Positions 1 to 6,522 of a stretch of 16,695 nucleotides of DNA are shown one piece after another. The stretch covers positions 1 to 16,695 of the forward strand of contig JAJZOJ010000030.1 in assembly GCA_021829015.1 (NCBI GenBank), read 5' to 3'. The notes below the pieces were generated by a model, which worked only from the letters and a program-made list of their open reading frames with translations, did no database searches and was not told the origin of the DNA. Each line of letters starts with the position of its first letter. The stretch's first letter is position 1. This DNA is from Microcaldota archaeon (GTDB lineage Archaea; Micrarchaeota; Micrarchaeia; Micrarchaeales; Micrarchaeaceae). Made by a program: the position numbers and the translations under genes.

Positions 1-179
1 AGAACAAGGAGGGAAGGCTTGGGGACATGGAGCACCTGACAAAGCTCTCCGACATACGCATACAGGAGTTCAACGGCACGCCCATGGAGCTCGGGATCGT
101 GTGCGGAAAGCCATTTTCCGTTTCGGTCATATCGATAATAGAGCCGGGCCACTCGAGGATTCTAGAAGAGACATATTGA
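1..179 (+). CDS. rpl30e: Large-subunit ribosomal protein eL30 (L30e), C-terminal part
   Basis: The window opens inside this gene; the reading frame starts at base 3 and ends with TGA at 177-179, leaving 58 residues. The visible part matches the C-terminal half of archaeal L30e: a segment like 'LTKLSDIRIQEFNGTPMELG', followed by ELGIVCGKPF and then a 'IIEPGHSRILE' ending, equivalent to the family's 'EFEGTSVELG...CGKPF...IIDPGDSDIL'. The protein is a small RNA-binding component of the 50S subunit with an L7Ae-like fold. It sits directly before rps12; in many archaea rpl30e lies in the same operon but with nusA in between. The 5' end is outside the window, so nothing can be said about its start or promoter. 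Confidence 0.85.
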   Translation, partial: NKEGRLGDMEHLTKLSDIRIQEFNGTPMELGIVCGKPFSVSVISIIEPGHSRILEETY

Positions 180-189
180 AGTGATGTTA

Positions 190-618
190 TTGCCAAATGG
201 TGAATTCGCAGCAAGAAAGCTTTTGAGGCAGAGGAAGCATCAGCGCCTCCTGAAGAAGTGGCTAAAGAGGAAGCTGCTGAAGCTCAAGCAGAAATACGAT
301 GCGATGGGCACCGTGCCAAGGGCAAAGGCTCTTGTGCTGCAGAAGTTCGCCGTGGGCCAGAAGCAACCGCACTCGGGCCAGATAAAGTGCGTAAAGGTCC
401 AGATAATCAAGAACGGCGCCGTAGTCGGCGCATTCGTGCCTGGTGACGGCTCCGTAGGCTTCATAGACGAGCACGACGAGGTAACCATAGAGGGCCTCGG
501 CGGATCCCAGAGGGGGCAGATGGGATGCATACCCGGAATGAAGTACAAGGTAGTCGAGGTAAACGGGGCCAACATACAGCTGGTAAGGGCAGGCAAGAAG
601 GAGAAGCCTAAGAGATGA
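190..618 (+). CDS. rps12: Small-subunit ribosomal protein uS12 (S12)
   Basis: 142 residues from the TTG at 190. That start gives MPNGEFAARK, the standard archaeal S12 N-terminus, and places GTGAT (181-185), matching the anti-Shine-Dalgarno complement, 4 nt upstream. Starts at GTG 181 or ATG 184 are possible but lack a well-placed site. S12 lies at the 30S decoding centre and monitors codon-anticodon pairing. Archaeal features are clear: FVPGDGSVGFIDEHDEV, then IEGLGG, IPGMKYKVVEVNG and a KEKPKR tail. Two conserved sites differ. The decoding loop usually PNSA is PHSG (367-378), followed by QIK rather than IRK. The Asp of the usual GDIPG is Cys (526-528). The gene follows rpl30e by 10 nt and its stop overlaps the rps7 start (ATGA). 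Confidence 0.93.
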   Translation: MPNGEFAARKLLRQRKHQRLLKKWLKRKLLKLKQKYDAMGTVPRAKALVLQKFAVGQKQPHSGQIKCVKVQIIKNGAVVGAFVPGDGSVGFIDEHDEVTIEGLGGSQRGQMGCIPGMKYKVVEVNGANIQLVRAGKKEKPKR

Positions 619-1343
619 CATTGATGGCAGAGCAAGCTGAACAGCAACCTGAGCATGCACAGGCGCGCAAGAGGCCTACGAGGAGGTCTACTTCAAGGCA
701 GCATGCGGCTCAGGGTGCATCCACGCCCGGAAGCCCGGGCAAGGTGCTGCTTTTCGACAGGTATGATTATGAGGGCGTAGAGGTCCAGGACCTAAGCCTG
801 AAGAGGTACATAAACCTGAAGCCTCTCGAGTACCCGACAACATTCAGGAGGGGGAGCAGGAAGAGCTTCTCCAAGGCCAACATAAACGTGGTGGAAAGGC
901 TGTGCAACTCCCTTATGAGAGGGGGGACAGGCGGCAAGATAAGCGGGCATCTGGTAAGGACGAAGGGGCGCCTCCAGGGGAAGAAGCTGAAGGCGATGCA
1001 CATAGTCGAGGAGGCATTCGGGATAATAAACAAGAACTCCGGGAAGAACCCGTTGCAGGTTCTCGTCAACGCGCTCGAGAACAGCGCGCCGATAGAGGAC
1101 ACCACAAGGGTCATTTACGGAGGGATAAAGTCCAACGTTGCGGTTGACATAAGCGCGAGCCGAAGGCTGGACATAGCGCTGCGCAACACGGCGATGGCAG
1201 CGATAATCAGCGCCTTCGGAAGCAGGAGGAGCATGGCTGACGCGCTTGCATCGGAATTGATGATGGCGGCATCCAACGACGTGAACTCATACTCGATAAA
1301 GCGCAAGAACGAGATTGAGCGCATGGCAAGGAGCGCAAAGTAA
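615..1343 (+). CDS. rps7: Small-subunit ribosomal protein uS7 (S7)
   Basis: 242 residues. S7 binds the 3' domain of 16S rRNA and nucleates assembly of the 30S head. The core starts near residue 43 (KVLLFDRYDYEGVEVQDLSL) and runs to the end, with archaeal hallmarks: YINLKPLEYP, VERLCNSLMRGG, GKKLKAMHIVEEAF, NPLQVLVNALENSAP, TRVIYGGI, ASRRLDIALRN and a final DVNSYSIKRKNEIERMA. Ahead of the core is about 40 residues of low-complexity sequence rich in Gln, Arg, Ala and Ser, longer than usual in archaea. The start at 615 overlaps the rps12 stop (ATGA), suggesting translational coupling; ATG 624 is an alternative giving MAEQAEQQ. fusA follows 13 nt after the stop. Confidence 0.95.
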   Translation: MTLMAEQAEQQPEHAQARKRPTRRSTSRQHAAQGASTPGSPGKVLLFDRYDYEGVEVQDLSLKRYINLKPLEYPTTFRRGSRKSFSKANINVVERLCNSLMRGGTGGKISGHLVRTKGRLQGKKLKAMHIVEEAFGIINKNSGKNPLQVLVNALENSAPIEDTTRVIYGGIKSNVAVDISASRRLDIALRNTAMAAIISAFGSRRSMADALASELMMAASNDVNSYSIKRKNEIERMARSAK

Positions 1344-1356
1344 CAGGCTGGTTCTC

Positions 1357-3555
1357 ATGGTAAGGAAAGAGTATATTGTCGAGGAAATTACGAAGATAAT
1401 GGGCAATACGGAGCAGATACGCAACATCGCGATAATAGCCCACGTGCACCACGGGAAGACCACGCTCACAGATTCGCTGCTCGTAAAGGCGGGCCTGATA
1501 TCAAAGACTGTATCAGGGGACGTCCTCTACACCAACTACGAGGCGATAGAGAAGGACAGGAGGATGACGATAAAGTCGGCCAACATATCCCTGGGATTCG
1601 ACTACAAGGGCAGGGACTACATAATAAACCTTATCGATACTCCGGGGCACGTAGACTTCGGAGGCCACGTGACAAGGTCCATGAGGGCAGTGGACGGTGT
1701 CGTATTGGTCGTTGACCCCGTAGAGGGGATAATGCCGCAGACCGATACCGTGCTCAGGCAGGCGCTAAAGGAGAAGTGCAAGCCTGTTCTGTTCGTCAAC
1801 AAGACCGACCGCCTCCTCACCGAATTGAGGCTAACCCCTGAGCAGACGATGGAGCGGCTCATGGACCTCATAGCGAACATCAACAAGCTGATAGACCAGT
1901 ACTGCCCGGAGGAGTTCATAGGCAAGTGGAAGGTATCGGTGGACGACGGCAGCATATGCTTCGGCTCCGCATACGACCGCTGGGCTGTATCGAAGTACAT
2001 CATGGACAAGTACAAGATCAACTTCAAGCAGGTGTTCGAGTACAGCTCCCAGGGCGAGGAAGGGATAAAGAAACTGCAGGAGGTCGCACCCATAGACGAT
2101 GCGGTCCTGGCGATGATAATAGACCATCTGCCTCCTCCCAACGTGGCGCAAAGATACAGGATACCCCAGATATGGCACGGGGACACGGAGAGCGAGGCTG
2201 GGAAGTCGATGCTGGACGTAAACAAGTCCGCCAAGGCTAACATAGCGATATTCCACATAATGTACGACCAGCACAGCGGGGAGATCGCTGTAGGAAGGGT
2301 GTTCTCCGGTGACGTAAAGAAGGGAACGGAATTCAACATATCCGGAAGGCCGAACACCCAGAAGGTGCAGCAGGTAGGCATATACATGGGCCAGGACAGG
2401 GTTATAGTAGACCATCTTCCTGCAGGGAACATCGCAGCCCTCATAGGCCTGAAGGACATCTCGGTAGGGGATACGCTCAGCGAGGGAGAACTAGAGCCGT
2501 TTGAGCAGATAACCCACTACTCGAAGCCCGTAGTGACCAAGGCTGTAGAGGCTAAGGACTCAAGGGACACAACGAAGCTCATAGAGGCGCTCAGGGTGCT
2601 TTCCAAGCAGGATCCCACTATAAAAGTCGAGATAAACCAGGATACCGGAGAGCACCTGGTCAGCGGAATGGGGGAGCTCCACCTTGAGATAATAGAGACG
2701 AAGCTCAGGGACGAATTCATGGTTCCGGTTACGACCAGCGAGCCGATAGTCGTGTATTTCGAGACCATAGACAAGCCTGCAGGCCCGATAGAATCGAAGT
2801 CGCCCAACAGGCACTCGAAGTTCTACGTACAGGTCGAGCCGCTTCCGGAATCCGTCAGGAAGGCGATGGACGACGGGATAATAAAGGACGGCGCGCCAAA
2901 GGGCCAGGCCGCTGTGCAGAGCATGATAGATGCGGGGCTGGACAGGCCTACGGCCAAGAGCGTGGTCCACGTATCGAACAACTGCATACTTGTAGATTCT
3001 ACTCACGGGGTGCAGTACCTGAACGAGGTCATGGAGCTTCTGATAGACGGATTCGTCGAGGCTGCGAAGGACGGGCCTCTCGCAAGGGAGAAGTGCGCAG
3101 GGGTAATGGTCCGCATAATGGACGCCACGATACACGAGGACCCGGTGCACAGGGGCCCGGCGCAGATAATACCTGCGATGAGGAGGGGAATGTACGCCGC
3201 AATGCTTACTGCCGGCGTGCAGCTCATGGAGCCGAAGCAGCTCTTCACGATAAACGTTCCGCAGGAGTACATGTCGGACGTCATAACGCTTCTTCAGAGC
3301 AGGAGGGGCCAGGTCCAGAACATCGCGCAGGACAGGGAGCAGATGAACATAACCGCGAAGATGCCGGTGTCCGAGGTTCTTAAGGGATTCTCGAACGGAT
3401 TGAGGAGCTCCACGCAGGGCAGGGCCATATGGTACTACGAGTTCGCGGGCTATGAGAAGCTTCCAACGGAGCTGCAGAACAAGATAGTCAGGGAGATAAG
3501 GAAGAGGAAGGGCCAGCCCGAGGAGCCGCCGGCCCCGGAGCAGTTCCTGGAATGA
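1357..3555 (+). CDS. fusA: Translation elongation factor 2 (aEF-2)
   Basis: 732 residues, normal length for archaeal EF-2, the GTPase that translocates tRNA and mRNA on the ribosome. The start at 1357 gives MVRKEY, as in other archaeal EF-2s; an upstream in-frame ATG at 1315 lies inside rps7 and is rejected. Domain G comes first: G1 at residues 28-36, RRMTIKSANISLG as G2 (crenarchaeal-like), DTPGH at 94, NKTD at 148, and SA in the G5 area near 206. Domains II-V follow. The diphthamide histidine is codon 3148-3150 (residue 598) in HEDPVHRGPAQ. One oddity: G1 reads AHVHHGKTT instead of AHVDHGKTT, with His (1447-1449) in place of the near-invariant Asp. The C-terminus ends in a Pro/Glu-rich tail. 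The usual next genes, EF-1alpha and rps10, are not downstream. Confidence 0.97.
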   Translation: MVRKEYIVEEITKIMGNTEQIRNIAIIAHVHHGKTTLTDSLLVKAGLISKTVSGDVLYTNYEAIEKDRRMTIKSANISLGFDYKGRDYIINLIDTPGHVDFGGHVTRSMRAVDGVVLVVDPVEGIMPQTDTVLRQALKEKCKPVLFVNKTDRLLTELRLTPEQTMERLMDLIANINKLIDQYCPEEFIGKWKVSVDDGSICFGSAYDRWAVSKYIMDKYKINFKQVFEYSSQGEEGIKKLQEVAPIDDAVLAMIIDHLPPPNVAQRYRIPQIWHGDTESEAGKSMLDVNKSAKANIAIFHIMYDQHSGEIAVGRVFSGDVKKGTEFNISGRPNTQKVQQVGIYMGQDRVIVDHLPAGNIAALIGLKDISVGDTLSEGELEPFEQITHYSKPVVTKAVEAKDSRDTTKLIEALRVLSKQDPTIKVEINQDTGEHLVSGMGELHLEIIETKLRDEFMVPVTTSEPIVVYFETIDKPAGPIESKSPNRHSKFYVQVEPLPESVRKAMDDGIIKDGAPKGQAAVQSMIDAGLDRPTAKSVVHVSNNCILVDSTHGVQYLNEVMELLIDGFVEAAKDGPLAREKCAGVMVRIMDATIHEDPVHRGPAQIIPAMRRGMYAAMLTAGVQLMEPKQLFTINVPQEYMSDVITLLQSRRGQVQNIAQDREQMNITAKMPVSEVLKGFSNGLRSSTQGRAIWYYEFAGYEKLPTELQNKIVREIRKRKGQPEEPPAPEQFLE

Positions 3556-3624
3556 CATAAATATCTTGATTCCTGAACAATCCTGTACAGGGGCCCATGC
3601 AGTCAGGACAGGCCGATAACAGGG

Positions 3625-3633
3625 TTTAAATAT
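3625..3633 (+). promoter_or_regulatory. TATA box for the ankyrin-like gene
   Basis: TTTAAATAT lies about 55 nt before the ATG at 3685. Archaeal transcription normally starts about 25 nt downstream, here near 3655, giving a leader of roughly 30 nt. The intergenic stretch 3556-3684 (129 nt) also holds a 10-bp palindrome, CCTGTACAGG (3582-3591), flanked by CCTGA/TCAGG, which may form a small hairpin after fusA. No poly-T terminator is evident. Confidence 0.55.
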
Positions 3634-3684
3634 CACCTAACCCATATACTCTCTTACTACTTTCAAGTCCATTGCAGTGTTGTA

Positions 3685-4452
3685 ATGTATTCGCAGAGGT
3701 CACATCAAAGAAACGCAGCGGTACCCAGCGCCCGCACTCTGGGCGAGGTGCCTGCCGGAATGCTGAGGACCGATGCCCAAAGAAGCAGCAGCCCGGGCCC
3801 TGCCCGTATGGAAATAAGCAACGAGGACATGGGGGTGATAACATCCGTGGCCCACAATCTCCTTAAGATGGAGGAGGGCGGCAGAATGAAATCAACAGCA
3901 ATATCCTTGCTGTCAATATTCGGATTCGACATGAGGAGGAAGCAGTTCGACAGGCTCGAGGGGCTGTTCGAGCGCAGCCCGGATGCCGCATTGTACTGCA
4001 TCAAGGACGAGTACATAAGGGATATAAGATCAACAGGAGGGCTTTCAATAGCCCACCTTGCGGTTCATTACAATCCCGATGCCGCGGAATACGCCTTAAA
4101 GAATAAGGCGATAAGGGAACTTGCAACGAACAACAACTACACAGTGGCTCATGAGTGCATGGCAAGCCATGCATACAGGCTTTGGAGATATGCCTATGAT
4201 TTCGCTTCGATAGGGAAGCTTTCAACGTTCAGGAAAGGCATGACGGTAATACACATGGCCGTGCAGGAATCTGAGGCGGCAGCCAGAAATGTGGACATGG
4301 AAAAATTAAGCTTCATAAGGACGAAGGACGGCAAGACGCTAAAGGACGCCGCGGCGCACTGGACAAGCCCAGAAAAGGACGGGAAGGCAGCAGTAACCGA
4401 CAGGATATGGAATAGATTCGGAGTCTTCCTTACTCACATGCCTGCACAGTAA
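3685..4452 (+). CDS. Hypothetical protein with degenerate ankyrin-like repeats
   Basis: 255 residues, not assigned to a known family. The first 45 residues are Ser/Arg/Pro-rich and probably disordered. From about residue 115 four motifs resembling the ankyrin 'G-x-T-P-L-H-x-A' recur: GGLSIAHLAV (119-127), NYTVAHECMA (151-160), GMTVIHMAV (185-193) and a weaker GKTLKDAAA (216-224). The His positions are 124, 156 and 190, spaced 32 and 34, close to the 33-residue ankyrin period. This suggests a small protein-binding solenoid, though sequence identity to ankyrin is low. There is no signal peptide or membrane segment, so it is probably cytoplasmic. It has its own TATA box and stands between fusA and a DUF429 gene. 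ATG 3685 is the first start; no strong ribosome binding site precedes it, so a later Met (26 or 42) is possible. Partner and function are unknown. Confidence 0.8.
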   Translation: MYSQRSHQRNAAVPSARTLGEVPAGMLRTDAQRSSSPGPARMEISNEDMGVITSVAHNLLKMEEGGRMKSTAISLLSIFGFDMRRKQFDRLEGLFERSPDAALYCIKDEYIRDIRSTGGLSIAHLAVHYNPDAAEYALKNKAIRELATNNNYTVAHECMASHAYRLWRYAYDFASIGKLSTFRKGMTVIHMAVQESEAAARNVDMEKLSFIRTKDGKTLKDAAAHWTSPEKDGKAAVTDRIWNRFGVFLTHMPAQ

Positions 4453-4473
4453 TGTGCAGCAGCTTGTCGAAAC

Positions 4474-4481
4474 TATATTAA
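4474..4481 (+). promoter_or_regulatory. TATA box for the DUF429 gene, leaderless type
   Basis: TATATTAA is centred about 26 nt before the GTG start at 4503, the distance expected between an archaeal TATA box and the transcription start. No ribosome binding site is present, so the mRNA is probably leaderless. Confidence 0.6.
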
Positions 4482-4502
4482 TTCGAGCATCCAAATCGAA
4501 CC

Positions 4503-5276
4503 GTGAAGTTCATTGGCGTGGATCTCGCATGGTCCCCTAAGAACAACAGCGGAATAGCGCTCATAGATGGGACAAGGAGAGGCGGACGGCTCAGGTATGC
4601 GGGGCTTGCCCTGTCCGACGAAGAGATAACGGATGCGATATCTAAGGAGAAGGGCGATGCCCTTGTCGCGATTGACGCTCCTCTCATAGTCCCTAACAAG
4701 ACTGGGAGAAGGCTCGCAGAGGAGGTTGTCGGAAACCTTTTCAGAAGATACGATGCCGGGGCGCATCCCGCGAACAGGACGCGCCTTGGCGAATGGTCTG
4801 GCGGGAAGATAAGGGGAGAGGAGATTGTCAGGCAGCTTCGAGCCCTCGGATTCATCCACGATCCCAAAATTGCACGCTACGAATCATGCAGGAAGGTATT
4901 CGAGGTGTATCCGCATCCATCGATGGTGGTCATATTCGGGCTAAATCACATACTGCAGTACAAGGCCAGGCCCAACAGGCCGAATTCCGTAAGGATAAAG
5001 GAGTTCAGGAGGTACGAATCGCTGCTGAAGGGGCTTTCATCAGGTAAGCCTCGCCTGGAGATTCCTGAAGAGTTGCTAGGCAGGAACATATCTGCGATGG
5101 GGCCATCGGAGCTGAAGCGGCATGAGGACGCCCTCGATGCGATATTCTGCGCCTACATAGCATATTACTGCTGGAGCAATCCCGAGAAGTGCATGGTCCT
5201 GGGGAACATGAAAAAGGGGTACATACTGACCCCTGTGTTCGATCACATGAACGGGGAGCAGAGGCTGCTCATGTGA
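4503..5276 (+). CDS. DUF429 family protein, predicted RNase H-like nuclease
   Basis: 257 residues starting at GTG 4503. The pattern matches DUF429 proteins, which are predicted to have an RNase H-like fold and a metal-dependent nuclease centre. Visible elements in order: IGVDLAWSPKN (Asp7 on the first strand), a glycine-containing return strand GIALID, ALVAIDAPL (Asp58), AHPANRTRLG, VFEVYPHPS (Glu134) and HEDALDAIFCAYIAYY (Asp209 and Asp212 on the last helix). Acidic residues on strand 1, strand 4 and the final helix are what such a fold requires. The true substrate is not known for the family. The gene is monocistronic by appearance, with its own leaderless-type TATA box, and converges with a small - strand gene whose stop is 45 nt away. 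Confidence 0.85.
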   Translation: MKFIGVDLAWSPKNNSGIALIDGTRRGGRLRYAGLALSDEEITDAISKEKGDALVAIDAPLIVPNKTGRRLAEEVVGNLFRRYDAGAHPANRTRLGEWSGGKIRGEEIVRQLRALGFIHDPKIARYESCRKVFEVYPHPSMVVIFGLNHILQYKARPNRPNSVRIKEFRRYESLLKGLSSGKPRLEIPEELLGRNISAMGPSELKRHEDALDAIFCAYIAYYCWSNPEKCMVLGNMKKGYILTPVFDHMNGEQRLLM

Positions 5277-5321
5277 ATGGCTGATCATACTTCTGGCAGA
5301 CCAAAACCGCCACATCTGCGC

Positions 5322-5561
5322 CTAATAAAGGATCTTACCGCTCGCGGCGCGCCTTTCCAATTCTACGGCGCGCTTATGTCTGTCATCTATGATCCTGGGG
5401 ATTACTTTCTCATTCATCTCGCGCATGAACCGCTCCATGCATTGCTGCTCTCCAATGCTAAGTTGAGTCCCGTCCTTCCTGATGCGATCAATGACCTCCC
5501 GCGCCAGCCTTTCGCGATCCCCTCCATTGCCATTTTTGCTCATTTCCATGCCGACACCCAT
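5322..5561 (-). CDS. Small hypothetical helical protein
   Basis: 79 residues, family not recognised. After a Gly/Asn-rich start the protein is charged and looks all-helical (RERLAREVIDRIRKDG, then EQQCMERFMREMNEKVIPRI and a basic C-terminal helix). No membrane segment or metal motif is visible. The start at 5561 is preferred because TTATAAAT on the - strand (5589-5582) lies about 25 nt upstream, the usual distance for a leaderless archaeal transcript. An in-frame TTG at 5615 would add 18 residues but would lie upstream of that TATA box; internal Met codons at 5549 and 5543 are also possible. An overlapping + strand frame (5277-5582) is judged to be a shadow. Codon use (AGG, ATA, AAG, GAG) resembles the neighbours. 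Confidence 0.65.
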   Translation of the reverse strand: MGVGMEMSKNGNGGDRERLAREVIDRIRKDGTQLSIGEQQCMERFMREMNEKVIPRIIDDRHKRAVELERRAASGKILY

Positions 5562-5581
5562 TATGGAATCTACATGCCCTG

Positions 5582-5589
5582 ATTTATAA
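5582..5589 (-). promoter_or_regulatory. TATA box for the small - strand gene
   Basis: The - strand reads TTATAAAT here, centred about 25 nt from the ATG at 5561. This fits a leaderless transcript and is the main reason for choosing that start. Confidence 0.5.
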
Positions 5590-5619
5590 CCATGCCCTCT
5601 ATACAGACACTCCAATAGG

Positions 5620-5628
5620 TTTAAATAT
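5620..5628 (+). promoter_or_regulatory. TATA box of the L7Ae-eS28-eL24 operon
   Basis: TTTAAATAT identical to the box at 3625. Transcription would begin near 5650, giving a leader of about 70 nt, unusually long next to the leaderless genes nearby and long enough to include the folded element at 5683-5717. Confidence 0.6.
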
Positions 5629-5682
5629 TCTCACTCTTAAACTATTATTCAGTACTTTCTGTGTATTCTTTTTACTGGAAAA

Positions 5683-5717
5683 GTAATACTGGATGAAGGT
5701 AAAACCGACGGTGTTAT
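5683..5717 (+). promoter_or_regulatory. Probable kink-turn in the L7Ae mRNA leader
   Basis: The RNA can form nine consecutive pairs (three G-U) between 5683-5691 (GUAAUACUG) and 5709-5717 (CGGUGUUAU). Next comes a three-base bulge GAU (5692-5694), then GA (5695-5696) opposite GA (5707-5708), which can form the two sheared G-A pairs that define a kink-turn. A is unpaired at 5697 and a short GGU/ACC stem is closed by AAA. L7Ae is the archaeal kink-turn-binding protein. The ribosome binding site GGUG (5710-5713) is inside the stem and 6 nt before the start, so binding should block translation: a feedback loop of the kind reported for L7Ae in other archaea. The single extra A is the imperfection. 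Confidence 0.65.
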
Positions 5718-5719
5718 AA

Positions 5720-6244
5720 ATGGCGAAATCTTACGTAAAGTTCGAGGTATCCGACGAAGTCGCGGCGAAGACATACGAGGCTCTGCAGCTGGCAAAGCAG
5801 TCCGGCACTATCAGGAAGGGTGCAAATGAGGTTACAAAGAGCGTAGAGCGCGGCCTGGCATCCTTTGTGGTAATAGCCGGGGACGTTGATCCCGAGGAGG
5901 TCGTGGTACACATACCATCCCTTTGCGAGCAGAAGAAGGTTCCTTATTCGTATGTACCTAACAAGGCAGACCTTGGCAAGGCCATAGGGATGAATGTCCC
6001 GTGCACCGCGATTGCGGTCGAGGGCCAGGGAAGCGCCTCAGGCGCGATAAAGGACGTGATAAGCAAGGTGACTGGGCAGTCATCGCATGCCTCGGCTTCC
6101 GAGAAGGAGAAGGCCCAGCCAAAGCACGAGCAGAAGGAGAAGCCCAAGGCCTCCAAGAAGCAGGAAAAGGGAGAGCAGGAGGGCAAGGAAGGGAAGCAGG
6201 AAGAGGCCGCAGAGAAGCAGGAAGAAGGAAAGGAAGGCGAATGA
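5720..6244 (+). CDS. rpl7ae: Ribosomal protein L7Ae, kink-turn RNA-binding protein
   Basis: 174 residues. L7Ae binds kink-turns in 23S rRNA, in box C/D and H/ACA guide RNAs and in archaeal RNase P. The first ~118 residues are the standard domain: YVKFEVSDEVAAKTYEALQL, the RNA-contacting IRKGANEVTKSVERG, FVVIAGDVDPEEVVVHIPSL, CEQKKVPYSYVPNKADLGKA and IGMNVPCTAIAV. Beyond it is a ~55-residue tail made almost only of Lys, Glu, Gln, Ser and Ala, which most archaeal L7Ae proteins (about 120 residues) lack. The start ATG is 6 nt after GGTG. eS28 starts 5 nt after the stop and eL24 follows, a classical archaeal order, though ndk and infB, often next, are absent. The leader probably carries an autoregulatory kink-turn. 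Confidence 0.96.
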   Translation: MAKSYVKFEVSDEVAAKTYEALQLAKQSGTIRKGANEVTKSVERGLASFVVIAGDVDPEEVVVHIPSLCEQKKVPYSYVPNKADLGKAIGMNVPCTAIAVEGQGSASGAIKDVISKVTGQSSHASASEKEKAQPKHEQKEKPKASKKQEKGEQEGKEGKQEEAAEKQEEGKEGE

Positions 6245-6249
6245 TTTAG

Positions 6250-6513
6250 ATGCCCGAGCAGAATCCATCGAAGCAGGACAAGAGCCAGTCCGAGCAGCCG
6301 CAGTTCTCCGGTTTCCTTGCGGAAATCGTTGACGTGAACAGGAAGAGGAAGACCGGCATAGCTGGGGAAATATACTCGATTTCCTGCAGGATACTCGAGG
6401 GCAATGACAAGGGAAGGATAATAAGGAGGAACGTCCTCGGGCCTATAAGGATCGGCGACGTTATAAGGCTCCCGGACACCAGCAGGGAGGCAAGGGAGAT
6501 AAAGGTAAAGTGA
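6250..6513 (+). CDS. rps28e: Small-subunit ribosomal protein eS28 (S28e)
   Basis: 87 residues. eS28 is a small OB-fold protein near the mRNA exit and E site of the 30S subunit. The conserved core is residues 19-87: FLAEIVDVNRKRKTGIAGEI, CRILEGNDKGRIIRRNVLGP and RIGDVIRLPDTSREAREI, close to the family's '[25 protein letters not shown]...ETEREA'. The first 18 residues (MPEQNPSKQDKSQSEQPQ) are an extra Gln/Ser-rich, probably disordered extension. The gene starts 5 nt after the L7Ae stop; a purine-rich GGAAGG-like stretch before the L7Ae stop is the only ribosome binding candidate, so translation may be coupled. Confidence 0.94.
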   Translation: MPEQNPSKQDKSQSEQPQFSGFLAEIVDVNRKRKTGIAGEIYSISCRILEGNDKGRIIRRNVLGPIRIGDVIRLPDTSREAREIKVK

Positions 6514-6522
6514 GGGCTACGC

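Noticed and set aside
3582..3591. 10-bp palindrome CCTGTACAGG after fusA
   Set aside because: Short palindromes of this size arise by chance, there is no T-run, and no regulator is linked to it. Mentioned only as a possible weak hairpin.
2560..3636. 358-codon - strand frame opposite fusA
   Set aside because: fusA is unmistakable here. The antisense frame is a shadow of its codon pattern, rich in Arg, Leu, Tyr and His with no family features.
5277..5582. 101-codon + strand frame starting right after the DUF429 gene
   Set aside because: It overlaps the - strand gene at 5322-5561, whose composition, codon use and TATA box are much better. The + frame has no ribosome binding site and an atypical His/Pro/Leu-rich composition.
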